Shown: positions 10,400 to 22,539, counted from the stretch's first letter. The stretch: DNA of 64,000 nucleotides from Malania oleifera (GCF_029873635.1 NC_080421.1:38544617-38608616), one strand, 5' to 3'. A program made the numbers and translations. Notes: generated by a model from the letters alone, not told the origin.

Positions 10400-11275
10400 A
10401 AAACTCCGAACCTCCTACACACTCTTCGGCCTCACCCAGTCGACCATAGCTTCGATCTTGTTAGGATCAACAAAGATACTGTCCCCAAATACCACATGGC
10501 CAAAAAATGCAACCTAATTTAACTAGAACTCACACTTCTTTAGTTTAACATACAGCTTCTTCTCCTGCAAAATCTGTAATACCAATCTCAGATGGTTTTC
10601 ATGTTCCTCCGAACTCCTCGAGTATACCAGAATATCATCAATGAACACCACTACAAACTGGTCTAGGTACTCATGGAAAAGCCTATTCATCAAATCCATG
10701 AATACTATCGGAGCATTCGTCAACCCAAATGGCGTGACTAAGAACTCATAGTGGCTATATCTGATTCGAAAAGTAGTCTTTGCCACATCCTCAGATCTAA
10801 CCCTCACCTGATGATACCCTAACCGTAGGTCAATCTTCAAAAAGACCTGCGTACCCTGCAGTTGGTCAAAGAGATCATCAATATGAGGCAAAGGGTAACG
10901 ATTCTTCATAGTCACTTTGTTGATCTTATGTTAATCAATGCACATACGCATCGACTCGTCCTTTTTCTTCACAAACAGAACTGGAGCTCCTCGGGGCAAA
11001 ACACTAGGTCGAATGAAGTCCCTGTCCAGCAATTCCTGCAACTGCTCCTTCAACTCCTGAAGTTCTGCTGGAGCCATCTAGTACGAAGCCTTAGAGATTG
11101 GTGCCTTGCCAGGCAGCAATTCTATCGCAAACTCCACCTCACGATTTGGAGGTAAACCGGGTAAATCTTCTAGAAACACATCCAGAAACTCGCTGACTAC
11201 TGGAACATCCTCGAGCCTCAACTCATCCCACAGTAGTTCCCTTACACAAGCCAAGTACCCCTGACATCCGTCCAA
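10400..11275 (-). pseudogene. Reverse transcriptase of element C, copy 1
   Basis: The RT palm region is recognisable by [27 protein letters not shown] and the catalytic FIDDILVYS, all inside one 130-codon open stretch (10915-10523). The upstream part (11275-11078) holds the [13 protein letters not shown]-like linker between protease and RT. A stop (near 11080, TAG) and another near 10930 interrupt it. This segment is one copy of a tandem duplication whose partner is 11915-12706. Confidence 0.85.
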
Positions 11276-11350
11276 GAGTAAACTCCTCGCCTATAGTGCT
11301 GATAGAAACTGTGGCGTCAAATGCACACACGATCCTACAAACTCATGCTC

Positions 11351-11900
11351 CTACTCCGTAGGAGGTTTAAACACTACCACTCTCCTACGACAGTCGATCA
11401 CAGCATAACTAGAGAATAACCAATCCATCCCTAGTATGATGTCAAACCTCGACATATCATAGACCACAAGGTTCGTCGGTGGCAACATTCCTTGAATTAT
11501 CACTGGGCAGTCTCTCAACATCCTCCTATAGAATGATATACTCCCAGATGGTGTAGCTACAAGCAATCCTTCTTCCATGACTTGGGTCTCCTCCCCACAC
11601 AGTTTCACAAAATTAATAGATATAAAGGATTGGGTCACACCTGAATCAAATAAAACCACAGCTCTATTTAAAAGCAACATCATAGTACCTGTCACCACAT
11701 ACCCTGCATGCTCAGCATCCGCTGGAGTAAGCGAGTACACTCTCTCCGGAGCAGTATTCACCTGATAAGTCCCACAGGATACTTGATTACATCCTTGATT
11801 TTGACTCGAAGAAGGCGTACCCCTCTTTGGCATGTGACAATCCCGAGCCAAGTGACCTGACTGGCCACAGTTGTAGCAATTGCCCCCAAACGGCTAGCCT
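11351..11900 (-). pseudogene. Zinc knuckle and aspartic protease of element C, copy 1
   Basis: A CCHC-type knuckle (CYNCGQSGHLARDC) at 11830-11885 is followed by a retropepsin-like protease with FDSGVTQSFIS (the D-S-G active site) and the gypsy phrase IILGMDWL. The frame is open for 166 codons (11851-11351). It is duplicated at 12857-13420, and the two copies differ at many sites. The duplication join lies just beyond the knuckle, near 11900-11915. Confidence 0.85.
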
Positions 11901-11914
11901 GCACCGTCAGTCCC

Positions 11915-12706
11915 AGAAAACTCCAAACCTCCTACACACTTTTTGGCCTTACCCAGTTAACCACAGCTTCGATCTTGCTAGGATCAACTGAGAGACCTTC
12001 CTTAGACACCACATGGCCTAAGAATGTGACCTAATTCAACCAGAACTCACACTTCTTCAGCTTAGCATATAACTTCCTCTCTTGCAGAATCCGTAATACC
12101 AACCTCAGATGGTTTTCATGCTCTTCCAGACTCCTAGAGTATACTAGAATATCATCAATGAACACCATCACAAACTGGTCCAGGTACTAATGGAAAATCA
12201 TGTTCATAAGATCCATGAACACTGCTGGAGCATTCGTCAACCCAAAAGGCATGACTAAGAACTCGTAGTGGATGTATCTAGTCCGAAAAGTAGTCTTCGC
12301 CACATCCTCAGATCTAACCTTCACCTGATGATACTTTGACCGTAAATCAATCTTCGAAAAGACATGTGTCCCCTATAGCTGGTCAAAGAGATCATCGATA
12401 TAAGGCAACGGGTAACGATCACCTTGTTGATCTCACTATAATCATGCATTTGGGCATTGACCCATCCTTCTACTTCAAAAACAAAACTAGAGCTCCCTAG
12501 GGTGAAACACTAGGTTGAATGAAGCCCCTATCCAGTAGTTCCTGCAACTGCTCTTTCAACTCGTGAAGTTCTGCTGGAGCCATACAGTATGAAGCTTTAG
12601 AGATCGGTGCCTTGCTAGGCAGCAATTCTATCGCGAACTCCACCTCATGATTTGGAGGTAAATTGGGTAAATCTTTTGGAAACACATTCGGGAACTCGCT
12701 AACCAC
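11915..12706 (-). pseudogene. Reverse transcriptase of element C, copy 2 (duplicate)
   Basis: A second, more damaged RT copy. It repeats 10400-11190 at a distance of about 1.51 kb. The linker ([20 protein letters not shown]) is open from 12706, but the palm is broken by several stops and a short deletion near 12420. It ends at an abrupt join to zinc knuckle copy 1 near 11912. No RNase H or integrase follows this copy. Confidence 0.8.
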
Positions 12707-12856
12707 TCAAATATCCTTGAGCCTTAACTCATCCTGTGGTGGTTCCCTTACGCAAGCTAGGTACCCCTGACATCCATCCAAGAGTAACCTCCTCGCCTGT
12801 AGTACAGATAGAACCTGTGGTATCGAACGCACACACGATCCTACAAACTCATACTC

Positions 12857-13846
12857 CTACTCCCCAAGAGGTCTAAACACTACCACCTTCCTAAAACAGT
12901 CGATCATAGCATAACTAGAGAATAAACAATCTATCCCCAGTATGACATCAAACCCCAACATATCATATACCACAAGATTCACCGATAGCAACTTTCCCTG
13001 AATTACCACTGGGTAGTCTCCTAACATCCTCCTACAGAACGATACACTCTCAGATGGTGTAGCTACAGACAATTCTTCATTCATGACTTGGGTTTCCACC
13101 TCACATAGTTTTACAAAATTAGCAGATATAAAGGAGTGGGTCACACCCGAATCAAATAAAACCCCAACACTATTTAAAAGTAACATCATAGTACTTGTCA
13201 CCACATTCCCCGGATGCTCAGCATCTACTAGAGTAAGCAAGTACCCTTGCTGGAGCTGTGTTTGCCTGATATGTTCCACGAAATACCTGATTACTTCCTC
13301 AATTCTGACTCGAAGCGGGCGTACCCCTCTTTGGTGTGTGAAAATCCCGAGCCATGTGACCTGATTGGACACATTTGTAGCAATTACCCCCAAACAGCTA
13401 GCATTCATCGTCATGCCACTTGTGGCATCTGATACAACGATCACGCAACTGATCCACCTGAGAAACTTGACACTTGGTATTCTAGCGGTAACTTGAGCCC
13501 TTGTTCTTCCTTTTCCATGATCCCTAGCGAGATCCAGACTGAGAACGAGAAGGTATTGGCCTCTTCTTCGGTTCCTGATCCACCTCATCCTCCCAGATGT
13601 CGGAGGGTGCATGCGTGTGAACCTCTCGATGGTGCACCCCACAGTAGTAGGAGAATGTTCGCATCTTCTAACACTCCGCCCGATCTCCCGCATGACCTGC
13701 CACATCAACCCTTGAGGCACAGAAGGAGACTCATCGCTTGCCATCTCCTCGGACCCACTTTCCAAGTTATTATCCTTAGGCTCCATTCTAAAAATACAAT
13801 AGGAATCTATTAGTACTCCTACACCACATACAATTAACACAATCAT
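12857..13846 (-). pseudogene. Gag remnant, zinc knuckle and protease of element C, copy 2
   Basis: One open frame of 329 codons joins a short gag start (MEPKDNN, near 13785) to a zinc knuckle region (about 13370-13460, read in a shifted frame) and a protease with FDSGVTHSFIS and VILGIDCLFSS. The capsid core, several hundred bases in relatives, is missing between about 13640 and 13590, where the text jumps from the gag start to the basic region before the knuckle. The open frame partly runs out of the true frame, so the long ORF overstates how intact the protein is. Confidence 0.7.
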
Positions 13847-14097
13847 CTACAACTAATCATGCTGACTACCATCTCATGGGTCCAGGTATGTCCTATCACA
13901 CCGACACAAAAATCATCAATGGTTTGCCATGATTTTACTGAAATCGTCATTCTAGGAAAAACACGGAACACCGCCAAAGAGTCCCTGTTTAGCAACAAAA
14001 TAACCCTCGACCTACTCTACCTATTCCCCACATCCTATACTCTGGTATGTACACACAACTACGCCTAACCAAGTCTACAAGACCTAACAACATGGTT

Positions 14098-14110
14098 AGC
14101 ACTGATACCA
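14098..14110 (-). other. Primer binding site of element C
   Basis: On the reverse strand TTGGTATCAGTGC follows the LTR end CATGACA with a 2-base gap. It differs by one base from the standard tRNA-Met site (TGGTATCAGAGC). Confidence 0.8.
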
Positions 14111-14113
14111 AGC

Positions 14114-15587
14114 TGTCATGCCCCGAACCCGGTAATGGGACCCTGGAGTGAATTAGTAACCTAACATATCCTTGTATCATACAAAATACCAATGATACGA
14201 TAATGAATGAGGGTTCGACCCCATGGGGTTCCGAAGCACCCTATACACATTCACACACAAGACATATACACAATGGAAAATGTTCTCTCTATACATACTT
14301 TGTACCATACCAAAGTCTATACAAAAGGAGTCTAGGCTCCATAATACAAAACATAAACCCGGGTGTCAGCTCAAAAACCCCAAAATGATAACCTGATAAA
14401 GTCCTAGTACTTTCACAAGTACTTCCCGTAGTAAACCGACCACTACGCTCCCAACACAAGGATGCAAGTTCCGGTTACTCGAAGGACCTAAAAAACATGT
14501 ACGTACGATAGGGGTGAGACACCTCGCAGTAAGGAAGATCCAGGTTATAGCGGTGTGTGGCATATGAGTGTTATCATGACATAAAAACATACAAAGTTAA
14601 AACAGTTCCAGTATTTTCACAAAACAAGCAATACAATCTGGTGTCATCACACCCTTCGGCTAAAGCCAGACTGTTGGGTGATATTTCACACCCTTCAGAA
14701 AAAGCCAACGATCTGGTGATATTTCACACATTTCGGCAAAAGCCGGCAGTCTGGTGATATTTCACACCCTTCGGTAAAAGCCGGTGCCCCTGGTAACCTG
14801 GCATAGCATCAGCCCACAGTGTTGAACTAGTGTAGATTTGGTGTTTTCACACCCTTCGGTAAAAACCAGCCGATCTAGTGGTCTTGCGCACTCTTTGGCA
14901 AAAGTCGGATATCAAACCTAGAACAATTCAGAACCCCGTTCCTTTTTTATTTCAGCAAAACATAACTCATGCATGTTTATATAACTAAACAATCCACACC
15001 GATTTGGTAATCTAAAATCATGATTTTCCAAAAATATACAGTTTAAACAAGTCAAGGCACGACAATCCCCATAACATAATATATATCACAATATATTCAC
15101 GGTTTTCCAATGAAACTAGAGATGCAACCCAATGCCCCCTTTTCCCAAAAATGTAACAAGAAAAACCCACAATTTCCACCCATTAAATATCCTCAAATGA
15201 GCAATCAAAACACACACAGGACCACGAACCCTAGTTCTACTGAGTCCGATTTTGAAAATAACCGATATAAACAGAATCCCCTTACCTTTCACCAAACAGC
15301 TAAACCTGAACTCTACAGTCCCTAAACAGCGAACTGAGTTCCTAAAACCTATAAATCACAGTACAAAACATACTCACAATTCCATTCCCTACAAAACTAC
15401 CAAAACGGAATTGAAAACCGAGTCTTACCTCGATTTTGAACCAAAACCCAAAAATGCTCGGATCAAAGATCCATTCCACAAATCTCATAAAGAATCCTTC
15501 CTTGATCCTCGTAGTAACGTTGGATTTACGATTCCAACAACATACGATGAAGAAATCTAGAGAGAGAGAGAGTGAGGTTTGAGTTCT

Positions 15588-15630
<43 letters not shown>

Positions 15631-15956
15631 TTTGATTTCTTAGCTTCTAAGTAACAAGAATGATATTTATAGCCCTTTGACTTGGCCAACCTCATCGACG
15701 AGATGGCGTCTTTGTCGATGAGTCAATAAAGATAGTTCGTCAACGAAATAGTGGCCTCGCCGATGAGCCTGAGATTTCTGGATTCTTGAAACCTCTCGGC
15801 TTCTCCTTGTTGATGAGCTCTTGCATTTCGTCACCGAACAAAAGAAGGGCCTTCGTTGACGAACTCTGGCTTTGTTGACGAAGCCTACTTAATTACCATT
15901 TTACCCTTCTCTTTATTTATTTATTTATTCCATATATCACAGTTTGGGTTCTTACA
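14114..15956 (-). repeat. 5' LTR of element C
   Basis: A 1.84 kb LTR, the sister of 6424-8053. It keeps the full promoter: U3 array (15693-15890), TATA box (15663-15674, read in reverse) and a long (GA)n on the + strand (15589-15626), which is CT-rich in the transcript. The 38-bp repeats are at 14651-14800. Confidence 0.9.
15663..15890 (-). promoter_or_regulatory. U3 array and TATA box, 5' LTR of C
   Basis: TATA-proximal motifs start at 15693, 15713, 15738 and 15758 (spacing 20, 25, 20). After the CCTCTCGGCTTCTCC spacer, further motifs follow near 15809, 15828, 15853 and 15872. In reverse the TATA box reads CTATAAATATC at 15663-15673, about 20 bp beyond the last motif. Confidence 0.7.
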
Positions 15957-15961
15957 ATATA

Positions 15962-16124
15962 GTTAGATATTACAGTCAGATATACAGTTATAGCAATCAG
16001 ATGCTACAATTATGCTATTCAGATGTTACAATATTTCCAGTTTCGATTTATAGTGTTATGGTTATTTTGGAAACATGATGAAAATAGTAGGGTAATTATA
16101 GTAATAATATACATATATACATAT

Positions 16125-16159
<35 letters not shown>

Positions 16160-17080
16160 GTATCAAATCCCTGATAAAATATTTCAACAGATTCAGTTAA
16201 CAGAGTACGGTACTGTTGCTATTTTCAGATCAAAGTGCAACCACAAATCTCAGATAGTGTGTGGATTCTATCAACAGTGCTCGGAGAGCTTGCAGTCTCC
16301 CTAGGACTCTGGGTTGAGGGGTCCGGTTTGACGAGGTAGTTTTGTAGTTCCGTGCTTAGGAGATGATGCAGTTTGGCCTGACTGAGGAAGGGTAATGTAC
16401 AGTGACTTACCTGGTAGGCCAACTAGAGTTAAGTCCAGCTTATGGGCCACACAACCCTGTCATGAGGGGTTAAATCATGACAATCAATTTTCTAGGGAAA
16501 AATCTCAATTATGTATATATATATATATATATATATACACAGATTTACAGCATTTAATAATATAGTATTATATTAGAAGTAGATACAGTTGTGTTTTAAA
16601 CTACAATGAATGTAAGTTATACTTTATACTGATTGATAAGCTTATACAGTTTCAGATATTATTATAATTATTATGCAACTCGGTCACCACACACTAGTAA
16701 TAGCATATTTCCACTTACTGAGCGTCATCTCATCCCATTACTCTAACATTTTTCAGGTGAACCAACTAGGCGAGTAGATCAGGCTCACAAACAGAGTGAC
16801 CTCTTGTTTGCCCTGCCTATAGGGTAAGTGAATTCAAAGGGTTATGTTTTTGAATAGATGGTACTGGTGAGAGGTGTAAAAATGTATCTATGGTTTGGAA
16901 ACACTAAATTCTGGTATTGTATGTATATATGGATGTATGATTTTATGTTTTCCGCTGCATAGGTGTGTCTATTATGTATAGGAATATCTCAGTGCCCATC
17001 TGAGACTTGAGATGCTATAGTAAGGGTATTAGAGTAATTTATTCATATATAAAAAATGGTTTAATTTTTGGGTTGTTACA
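15962..17080 (+). repeat. LTR A, right part
   Basis: The LTR interrupted at 6423 resumes here and ends GGTTGTTACA. It holds the U5 blocks shared by the gypsy LTRs: the phrase ACAACCCTGTCATGAGGGG (16449-16467) and the TTACTGAGCGTCATCTCATC block near 16717. An (AT)n tract lies at 16133-16158. The flank after 17080 is element D pol, not a copy of the left flank, so A is not a clean solo LTR. Confidence 0.8.
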
Positions 17081-17270
17081 TCAGTGATTCACTAGTTTAT
17101 GAGAGAGTACCAGTACAAATTCTGGACAGGAAAGAGCAGGATTTGCGTAATAAGAAGATTCCTCTAGTAAAAGTCCTATGGAGGAATCACGCAATAAAAG
17201 AAGTTTCTTGGGAACTTGATGAACATATGAGATAGAAATACCCACAATTGTTCCATGGAGTTCAGTTATA
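17081..17270 (+). pseudogene. C-terminal end of gypsy pol (element D)
   Basis: The text corresponds to the last 60 codons of the polyprotein in element B (57396-57587), including [11 protein letters not shown] and [10 protein letters not shown]. In gypsy chromoviruses this end often carries a chromodomain-like module that reads chromatin. It starts exactly at the end of LTR A. RNase H and integrase between 5345 and here are missing. One TAG interrupts it near 17231. Confidence 0.75.
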
Positions 17271-17531
17271 ATTAGGTAAAGTGTAAGTAATTGTGTAATG
17301 TTTCTTTTGCAGGTTAGTTAGTATATGTAGTAGTTTAGTTAGTGAGTAGTATTTTGGTTTTGGTAGAATTTTATTTTATATATATAATCTCCTAGAACTC
17401 TGAATGTAACCACGGTATTCCTCCGCCATAAGTGAGGGTAAGTAATAAATAAGTATACTATTTTCTTTAAGGGATGGTGAATCCTATGGATAGTAAATTT
17501 CGAGGGCGAATTTTTTATAAGGAGGAGAGAA

Positions 17532-17865
17532 TGTAGAGACCCGAAGAAATTATAATAATTAAATAATAAGGGAAAGGAGAGATAAGAATAAATTGTAATC
17601 TAGAAATTCAAACAGGGGTCTCTTCGACGAACACAACACGTTCGTCAATAAACACGCTTGATGGGATTGTCGACGGGGATACTTGTTTTGTCGACGAGAA
17701 GTTATCGAGAGGCTATTTTCAACTGTGAATTTCGTCGACGAGGAACAAGCATTCGTCAAAAAACTTCCTTCATGGCCTCGTCAATGAAGTGACGTGGCTC
17801 GTCGACGAGTGCAGGTGTATAAATAGCCTAAACTCGATTTTTCCTATAGAAATCATGCGAAGAAC

Positions 17866-17897
<32 letters not shown>

Positions 17898-19642
17898 CCC
17901 CCCTATTCATCCCCTATCCATTCTCTCTAAGATTTTGGTCCGATTTCTTGTCGGTTCAACGATCCGAGGCCGCCACGACACTCCTGGGAAGTTTCTCTAC
18001 AAGTCTACTAGAGTGCGTTGGTGTGGTTAACTTGGACTCCATCCCAAATTCAGGGCAAGACTTTTTATTTAGTATTTGACTTTCCTACAGTTGTAGAAAA
18101 TGTAGTACTGGAAGAAATACTGAAGTTTTTTTCAAGGAGATAATGTTTTCAGGGTGTTGAACGAGAAACCCTGCAGGTGTAGGGCTAGTCATTGTAGGGA
18201 CTTTTCAGTAGTCAGGTAAGGGAGTAAACTAAAGTAGTAATTTTCCATGAAAATCATTATTATTTTATAGCAAATTAATTTTTAGAAAGCATGTATTATA
18301 TATGAGTATATTTGTGAAAATGTATATTTGGGAAAATACTACTATTACATAGGAATATATATTTTTAAGTATGAAATGTTAGAAAATGTGATTTCAGAAC
18401 AAAGTTCATGATTTTATTCAGTATTGCGTGGCATGAATATTATTTTACGCATATTGTATTATGTTAAGCCAATTTTATAGAAAAAACATGTTTAAGTTAT
18501 TTTCAGGAACAACATGATAATACAATAAACTATGATTTCAGAATATATGATAAACAATACATTGATTCAGATCAGTATGTATGATATGTTCGGCACAAGG
18601 CCGTGATTGATAGACGGCGCAAGACCGCAGTTATGCATGTATTCGGCATAAGGCCGTAATTATTCATGTTATTAAAGAATTCATAAAAATGCTTTCAATA
18701 TATTTATGTTAAACAATATATTATCATGTACTATATGTTATCAAAACCTGGATAATAGTTTAGATCTGTTTCAATAGCACGGTACCATAGTTATACAGTT
18801 CAGTTCAGTTCAAACTTGTGCTAACTGCCCCTACTAGTAAAGGGGGTGGAAGATGGATAGTCGATGTGGCTTTCAGAGTAGAGTTTTAGATGTCCACTTG
18901 GAAGTCCGAACCAGGGTGTGGCGGATCCATCGTACTTACATACATTTTTAACTCGGCAGTGGTCGACCAGCCATTGTCGAGTCCCACCTTTAGGCTGCAC
19001 ACCCATCATGGGGGGTAATACATGACATCAACTAGCTATACATCTTGGGTAAATTTTAGGACTACTATTTATAGTAGATGATTTAATGAACATTGATACA
19101 ATTTGTTTCAGTATAACTATGTAATGTATGATTATTCAGTTATGATATCATCAGCATTTTTTTTCAAGCATATGACATGCACTATATATTTATATAGCAC
19201 GCAAATGTTCATATTACCACACAACTGTATTTAGTTTATTTTCCTTACTGAGAGGTGTCTCACGCCATCTTAAACCATTTCAGGGATCCCAGAAAGACAG
19301 GTGGACTGAGCTCCGTGCCGTTGAGGCGGTTGTACTACCCCGCTAAGAGTGTGAGTCTTTTGAACTAGGGTCGGTAGGTTTGATGTAAGATCCTAGTTTT
19401 ATCTTTTGGTGTTTTTAAGGATTGTATATGTACATTTATAGTACATGGTGAAAATGTAGGCAACTCTGGTATATTGTGTTATATGGTTGGGTGGATGAAA
19501 TTTATGTTTACTGCTGCTTAGATTTCAGTTGTGTATGAAAGGTCTATCCCCGTTACCCACGGGGTCGAGTTGACTTTGTTATGTTTTAAGTTAATGATAA
19601 TTAATATGGTTGATTATGTAATAAATTAAGCAGGTCGTTACA
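17532..19642 (+). repeat. 3' LTR of gypsy element D
   Basis: A 2.11 kb LTR starting TGTAGAGACCCG directly after a GGAGGAGAGAA polypurine tract and ending GGTCGTTACA. It contains the eight-motif U3 array, a TATA box (17818-17825), a CT tract (17870-17896) and the shared block CCTTACTGAGAGGTGTCTCA (about 19243-19262). Its end is the same as the 5' remnant at 2999-3068. It abuts LTR E directly at 19643. Confidence 0.85.
17622..17825 (+). promoter_or_regulatory. Eight-motif U3 array and TATA box, LTR D
   Basis: Motifs start at 17622, 17643, 17668, 17689, 17733, 17754, 17779 and 17800, giving spacings 21, 25, 21, 44, 21, 25 and 21. The central spacer holds GAGAAGTTATCGAGAGG (17696-17712). TATAAATA follows at 17818. 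This is the most regular copy of the array. Confidence 0.8.
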
Positions 19643-19744
19643 ACACTCGCCTTTATAAGCAAGCTCTTGGCAGAAAGTTTTACCTTGTCATACATATACA
19701 TATAATTAAATTAACATGCCCTTTATCTTATCAGACCACATTCC

Positions 19745-20110
19745 TTCACAAACGATCCACACAGGAGAACACCATCCACACAGGACTCTAATTTATACAA
19801 ATTGCACGGTCCACACATTACTAACATCACACAAAAATACATGTTCCACATAGGACTAATCTACATAAAACTAACATCTCAGAGAAATACATGGTCCACA
19901 TAGGACTGGTCCACACAGGACTATCATCTTCACAGGGTACATGGTCTACACAGGACTAGTCCACTCAAGACTATCATCTTCACAGAATATATGGTCAACA
20001 CATGACTGGTCCACACAGGACTATCATTTTCACAGAATACTTGGTCCACACAGGACTGGTTTACACAAGACTAACATCACACAGAAACAAATTGTGGCCC
20101 ACACAGGCAC
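19745..20110. repeat. Minisatellite of GGTCCACACAGGACT units, LTR E left
   Basis: About ten units built from GTCCACACAGGACT and CATCTTCACAGAATACATG repeat with irregular spacing of 15-60 bp. The same block is present in the right LTR at 23740-24060 with a different unit count. Confidence 0.8.
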
Positions 20111-21072
20111 CACTAACCACTAGTAGCAATCCCCATAACCTACCCATAGTATATCAGTAGAACAACCTCCTTAGGCTTACCAATGCTCTACCCCAAAATA
20201 TAATGACAATATACAAACTCCTCAGGCTTGCCAATGTATATCGTGATTACATCTAGGTAATATAACGAACTCCTCACACCTGCCAGTGTTATATTGTGAT
20301 ACATATGAATAAGCACACAAAATGACCCATATACACGCATCACATTATTTGTCACGCAGCAATCTCAAGCAGCCAATCTTCACAAACAAACATTATTCAC
20401 CAATAACTGTACTCACAGCTAATCAATGTTCACAATCCAACAACCAATTTCATCATTATGTACTCACATTGTCCAATTAAATTATGAAAGTTGTATTCTT
20501 ACCACATAATTTCTTTTCCATATATACATATATATATATATATATATATTATATCAAAAGCAAATATTTTTTTTCCAAAGGTTTAATCGTGTAAATAAAT
20601 CATACCTAAATATATATAATTTGTATACTCAAGATTACTTGTTTATAATTAGTAAAAATCTACTATAATTAATTCCCCTTACCTATTTTCTTAAATTACG
20701 CTCGCAAAAATCCCAAAACATCGTCTGCGGCACTCACCAGAACCTTAGCTCAAAAAACCCGGGTTTATCAACCCAAATCCCAATAGAATCCTACTTTATC
20801 ATTCCATAAACCCTATATACTCCATATTAACCATTAAACCAATATTTAATACCCTTACCTCAGTTTTGGGATGGTACCCCAGAATCTCAAACCAAAAATC
20901 TACTCTGCGTAGGTTGCAGAGAAATTTCCTAGGAACCCCATGGTGGTTCCTGATCGTTGAAATGAGGCTTAACAAAGCCGAAATCGAAGGTGGAAGGTAA
21001 GGGGGCCATAGGGTTCGGGAGAGGAGGGAGAGAGAAGTTTTATTTTGATTTAACACAAATGTTCTCGGGATT

Positions 21073-21252
21073 CTTTTATACTTTCAATACTGCAACCAAA
21101 ACCGTCGACGGTTTTCTTGAACTCTCAAAAAATCGTCGCCGATTTTCTCTTTAACTAGCCAGAATTTACTGTTTACCTTTACCCGACTGCAGTTAAAAAC
21201 CCAAACCATCACCGGTTTTCTATTTCCTCTAGAAAATCGTCGCCAGTTTTCT
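21073..21252 (-). promoter_or_regulatory. U3 palindrome array and TATA box, LTR E
   Basis: Four palindromes occur: AAAACCGTCGACGGTTTT (21098-21115, perfect), then variants starting at 21129, 21202 and 21233. The spacings are 31, 73 and 31, so they form two doublets. In reverse a TATA box (GTATAAAAG, 21073-21081) follows directly. The right LTR has the same block, partly deleted, at 25025-25170. Confidence 0.75.
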
Positions 21253-21460
21253 CCTTAATCAACCCAAAAACTTCTTTTTTCCATTTCTTTTATTATTTTA
21301 TTTTCCCAAGTCCTTACATTCTCCTCTTATAAAATTTCGTCCTTGAAATTTGTTAATCCATTGTTTTCACAATTTAAAAGTTAATTAACCACATTTATAC
21401 AATTCAATCTATTCTAGTATATACGGCATTGAATCACCTAAAAATCAAGCAAAAATATCA

Positions 21461-22539
21461 CTAATTTAAACGTAAATATATATTACCTACAACTTTAGCA
21501 TTGTCCCCCTTAGTCGTACCAAGCATATAGACACGCGCTGGGCCGCCGCCGCCGTGAGGTACCGGATTTTTTCCTTTATTCTGATCAGGTACAGGTGTAC
21601 TACTCGGTGGAGCACAAAAATCATAAGCTATGTGGCCATGCATGTCATACCTATAACACACGGTATTCCCACCCCGGCATTCCCCCCAATGCCTTCGATT
21701 ACATCTAGCACAAAGGGGGCGGAATGAATTCTCCCGATAGTCTCGATTGACCCTATCCAACCTCTGTCCCCCAGTATCTCGATCTCCCCTCTAGGAATCC
21801 TATCAAACATCAGCATGTGAGCTGGAAGGTATGGATCTCTTCTTTTGCTTTGCTTCTGCCTCACAGTTCTGTATACTGGCCTCAACTGCCATGGCCTTGT
21901 CCACCAGTTCAGGGAAACTCTGAGTTACCTGAGCACGTATCCTCGACCTCAATCCTTTCTCAAACATCTGGGCTTTTAGCTGCTCATACGGAACCATGTG
22001 TGGAGCGAAACGTGATAACTCTACAAACTTGGTCCCATATTGTTGCACCGTCATGGACCCCTGGGTCAAATGTAGAAACTCCTCTGCTTTCGCCTCTCGT
22101 GTGGTAACCGGAAAGTGTCTGTGACAGAAAACCTCCCTGAAACGGCTCTAGGTAATAGATGTATACCCTGACCACTACTCCTCGACCAGTTTTTCCAATC
22201 TCCACCACCTCTTGGCCTCCCCAACTAGCTTAAAGGTGGCATATTATATCTTCTACTCTTCAGTACAGTGTAGAATAGTCAGGAGTTCCTCTATCTCTTG
22301 AATCTAGTCCTCAGCTACGATCGGATTTGCACCTCCTTCAAAAGTTGATGGACTTGTTTTGGTGAATTACTTAAATGTGCATCCCCAATTGCCAATGGCT
22401 GACCTTGCTCTCTCCGAGCTTCCTTCCTAGCATGACATGTTATGTTACGTAGCATCGCCGAAACATCAACGTCATCCTCACTGGAGGTATCCATGAGAAT
22501 ATCTACTCCAGTATCAACGTCCTTCCCCCTAGCATCCAT
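21461..22539 (-). pseudogene. Gag of element E
   Basis: A gypsy gag read in reverse from MDARGKDV (22539). The middle (22069-21803) shows the capsid phrase FVELSRFAPHMVPYEQ. The knuckle follows (CARCNRRHWGEC at about 21695), but its second half has lost two Cys. Frameshifts near 22315, 22100 and 21800 divide it. The frame then breaks off 70 bases past the knuckle; there is no protease motif. Confidence 0.7.

Larger units (their letters stand above)
6424..15956 (-). mobile_element. Full-length gypsy element C (reverse strand)
   Basis: A Ty3/gypsy retrotransposon of 9.5 kb. It has two LTRs (6424-8053 and 14114-15956), a tRNA-Met type primer site next to the right LTR, a polypurine tract next to the left LTR, and a 5-bp target duplication ATATA (6419-6423 and 15957-15961). 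Read on the reverse strand the order is LTR, primer site, gag remnant, zinc knuckle, protease, RT, then a second zinc knuckle, protease and RT, then RNase H, integrase, C-terminal tail, LTR. Integrase after RT/RNase H marks it as Ty3/gypsy. Most of the gag capsid region is deleted and stops occur in pol, so it is not autonomous. Confidence 0.9.
19643..21318 (-). repeat. 3' LTR of E (truncated)
   Basis: The text matches 23645-25243 of the complete LTR, in the same order: minisatellite, AT-rich part, TATA box and U3 palindromes. The outer 690 bp are missing at the join to LTR D. In reverse it starts TGTAAGGAC. Confidence 0.8.

Noticed and set aside
13083-13813. Open frames on the + strand opposite gag/protease of element C
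   Set aside because: They are antisense shadows of the reverse-strand pol and gag text.
15342-15695. 117-codon reverse frame with Ser-Leu repeats
   Set aside because: It spans the (GA)n tract and LTR sequence of element C and does not resemble a protein.
5398-17080. LTR A as a simple solo LTR
   Set aside because: The bases beside it (GAGAA, TCAGT) do not form a target duplication, and a polypurine tract with internal tail precedes it.
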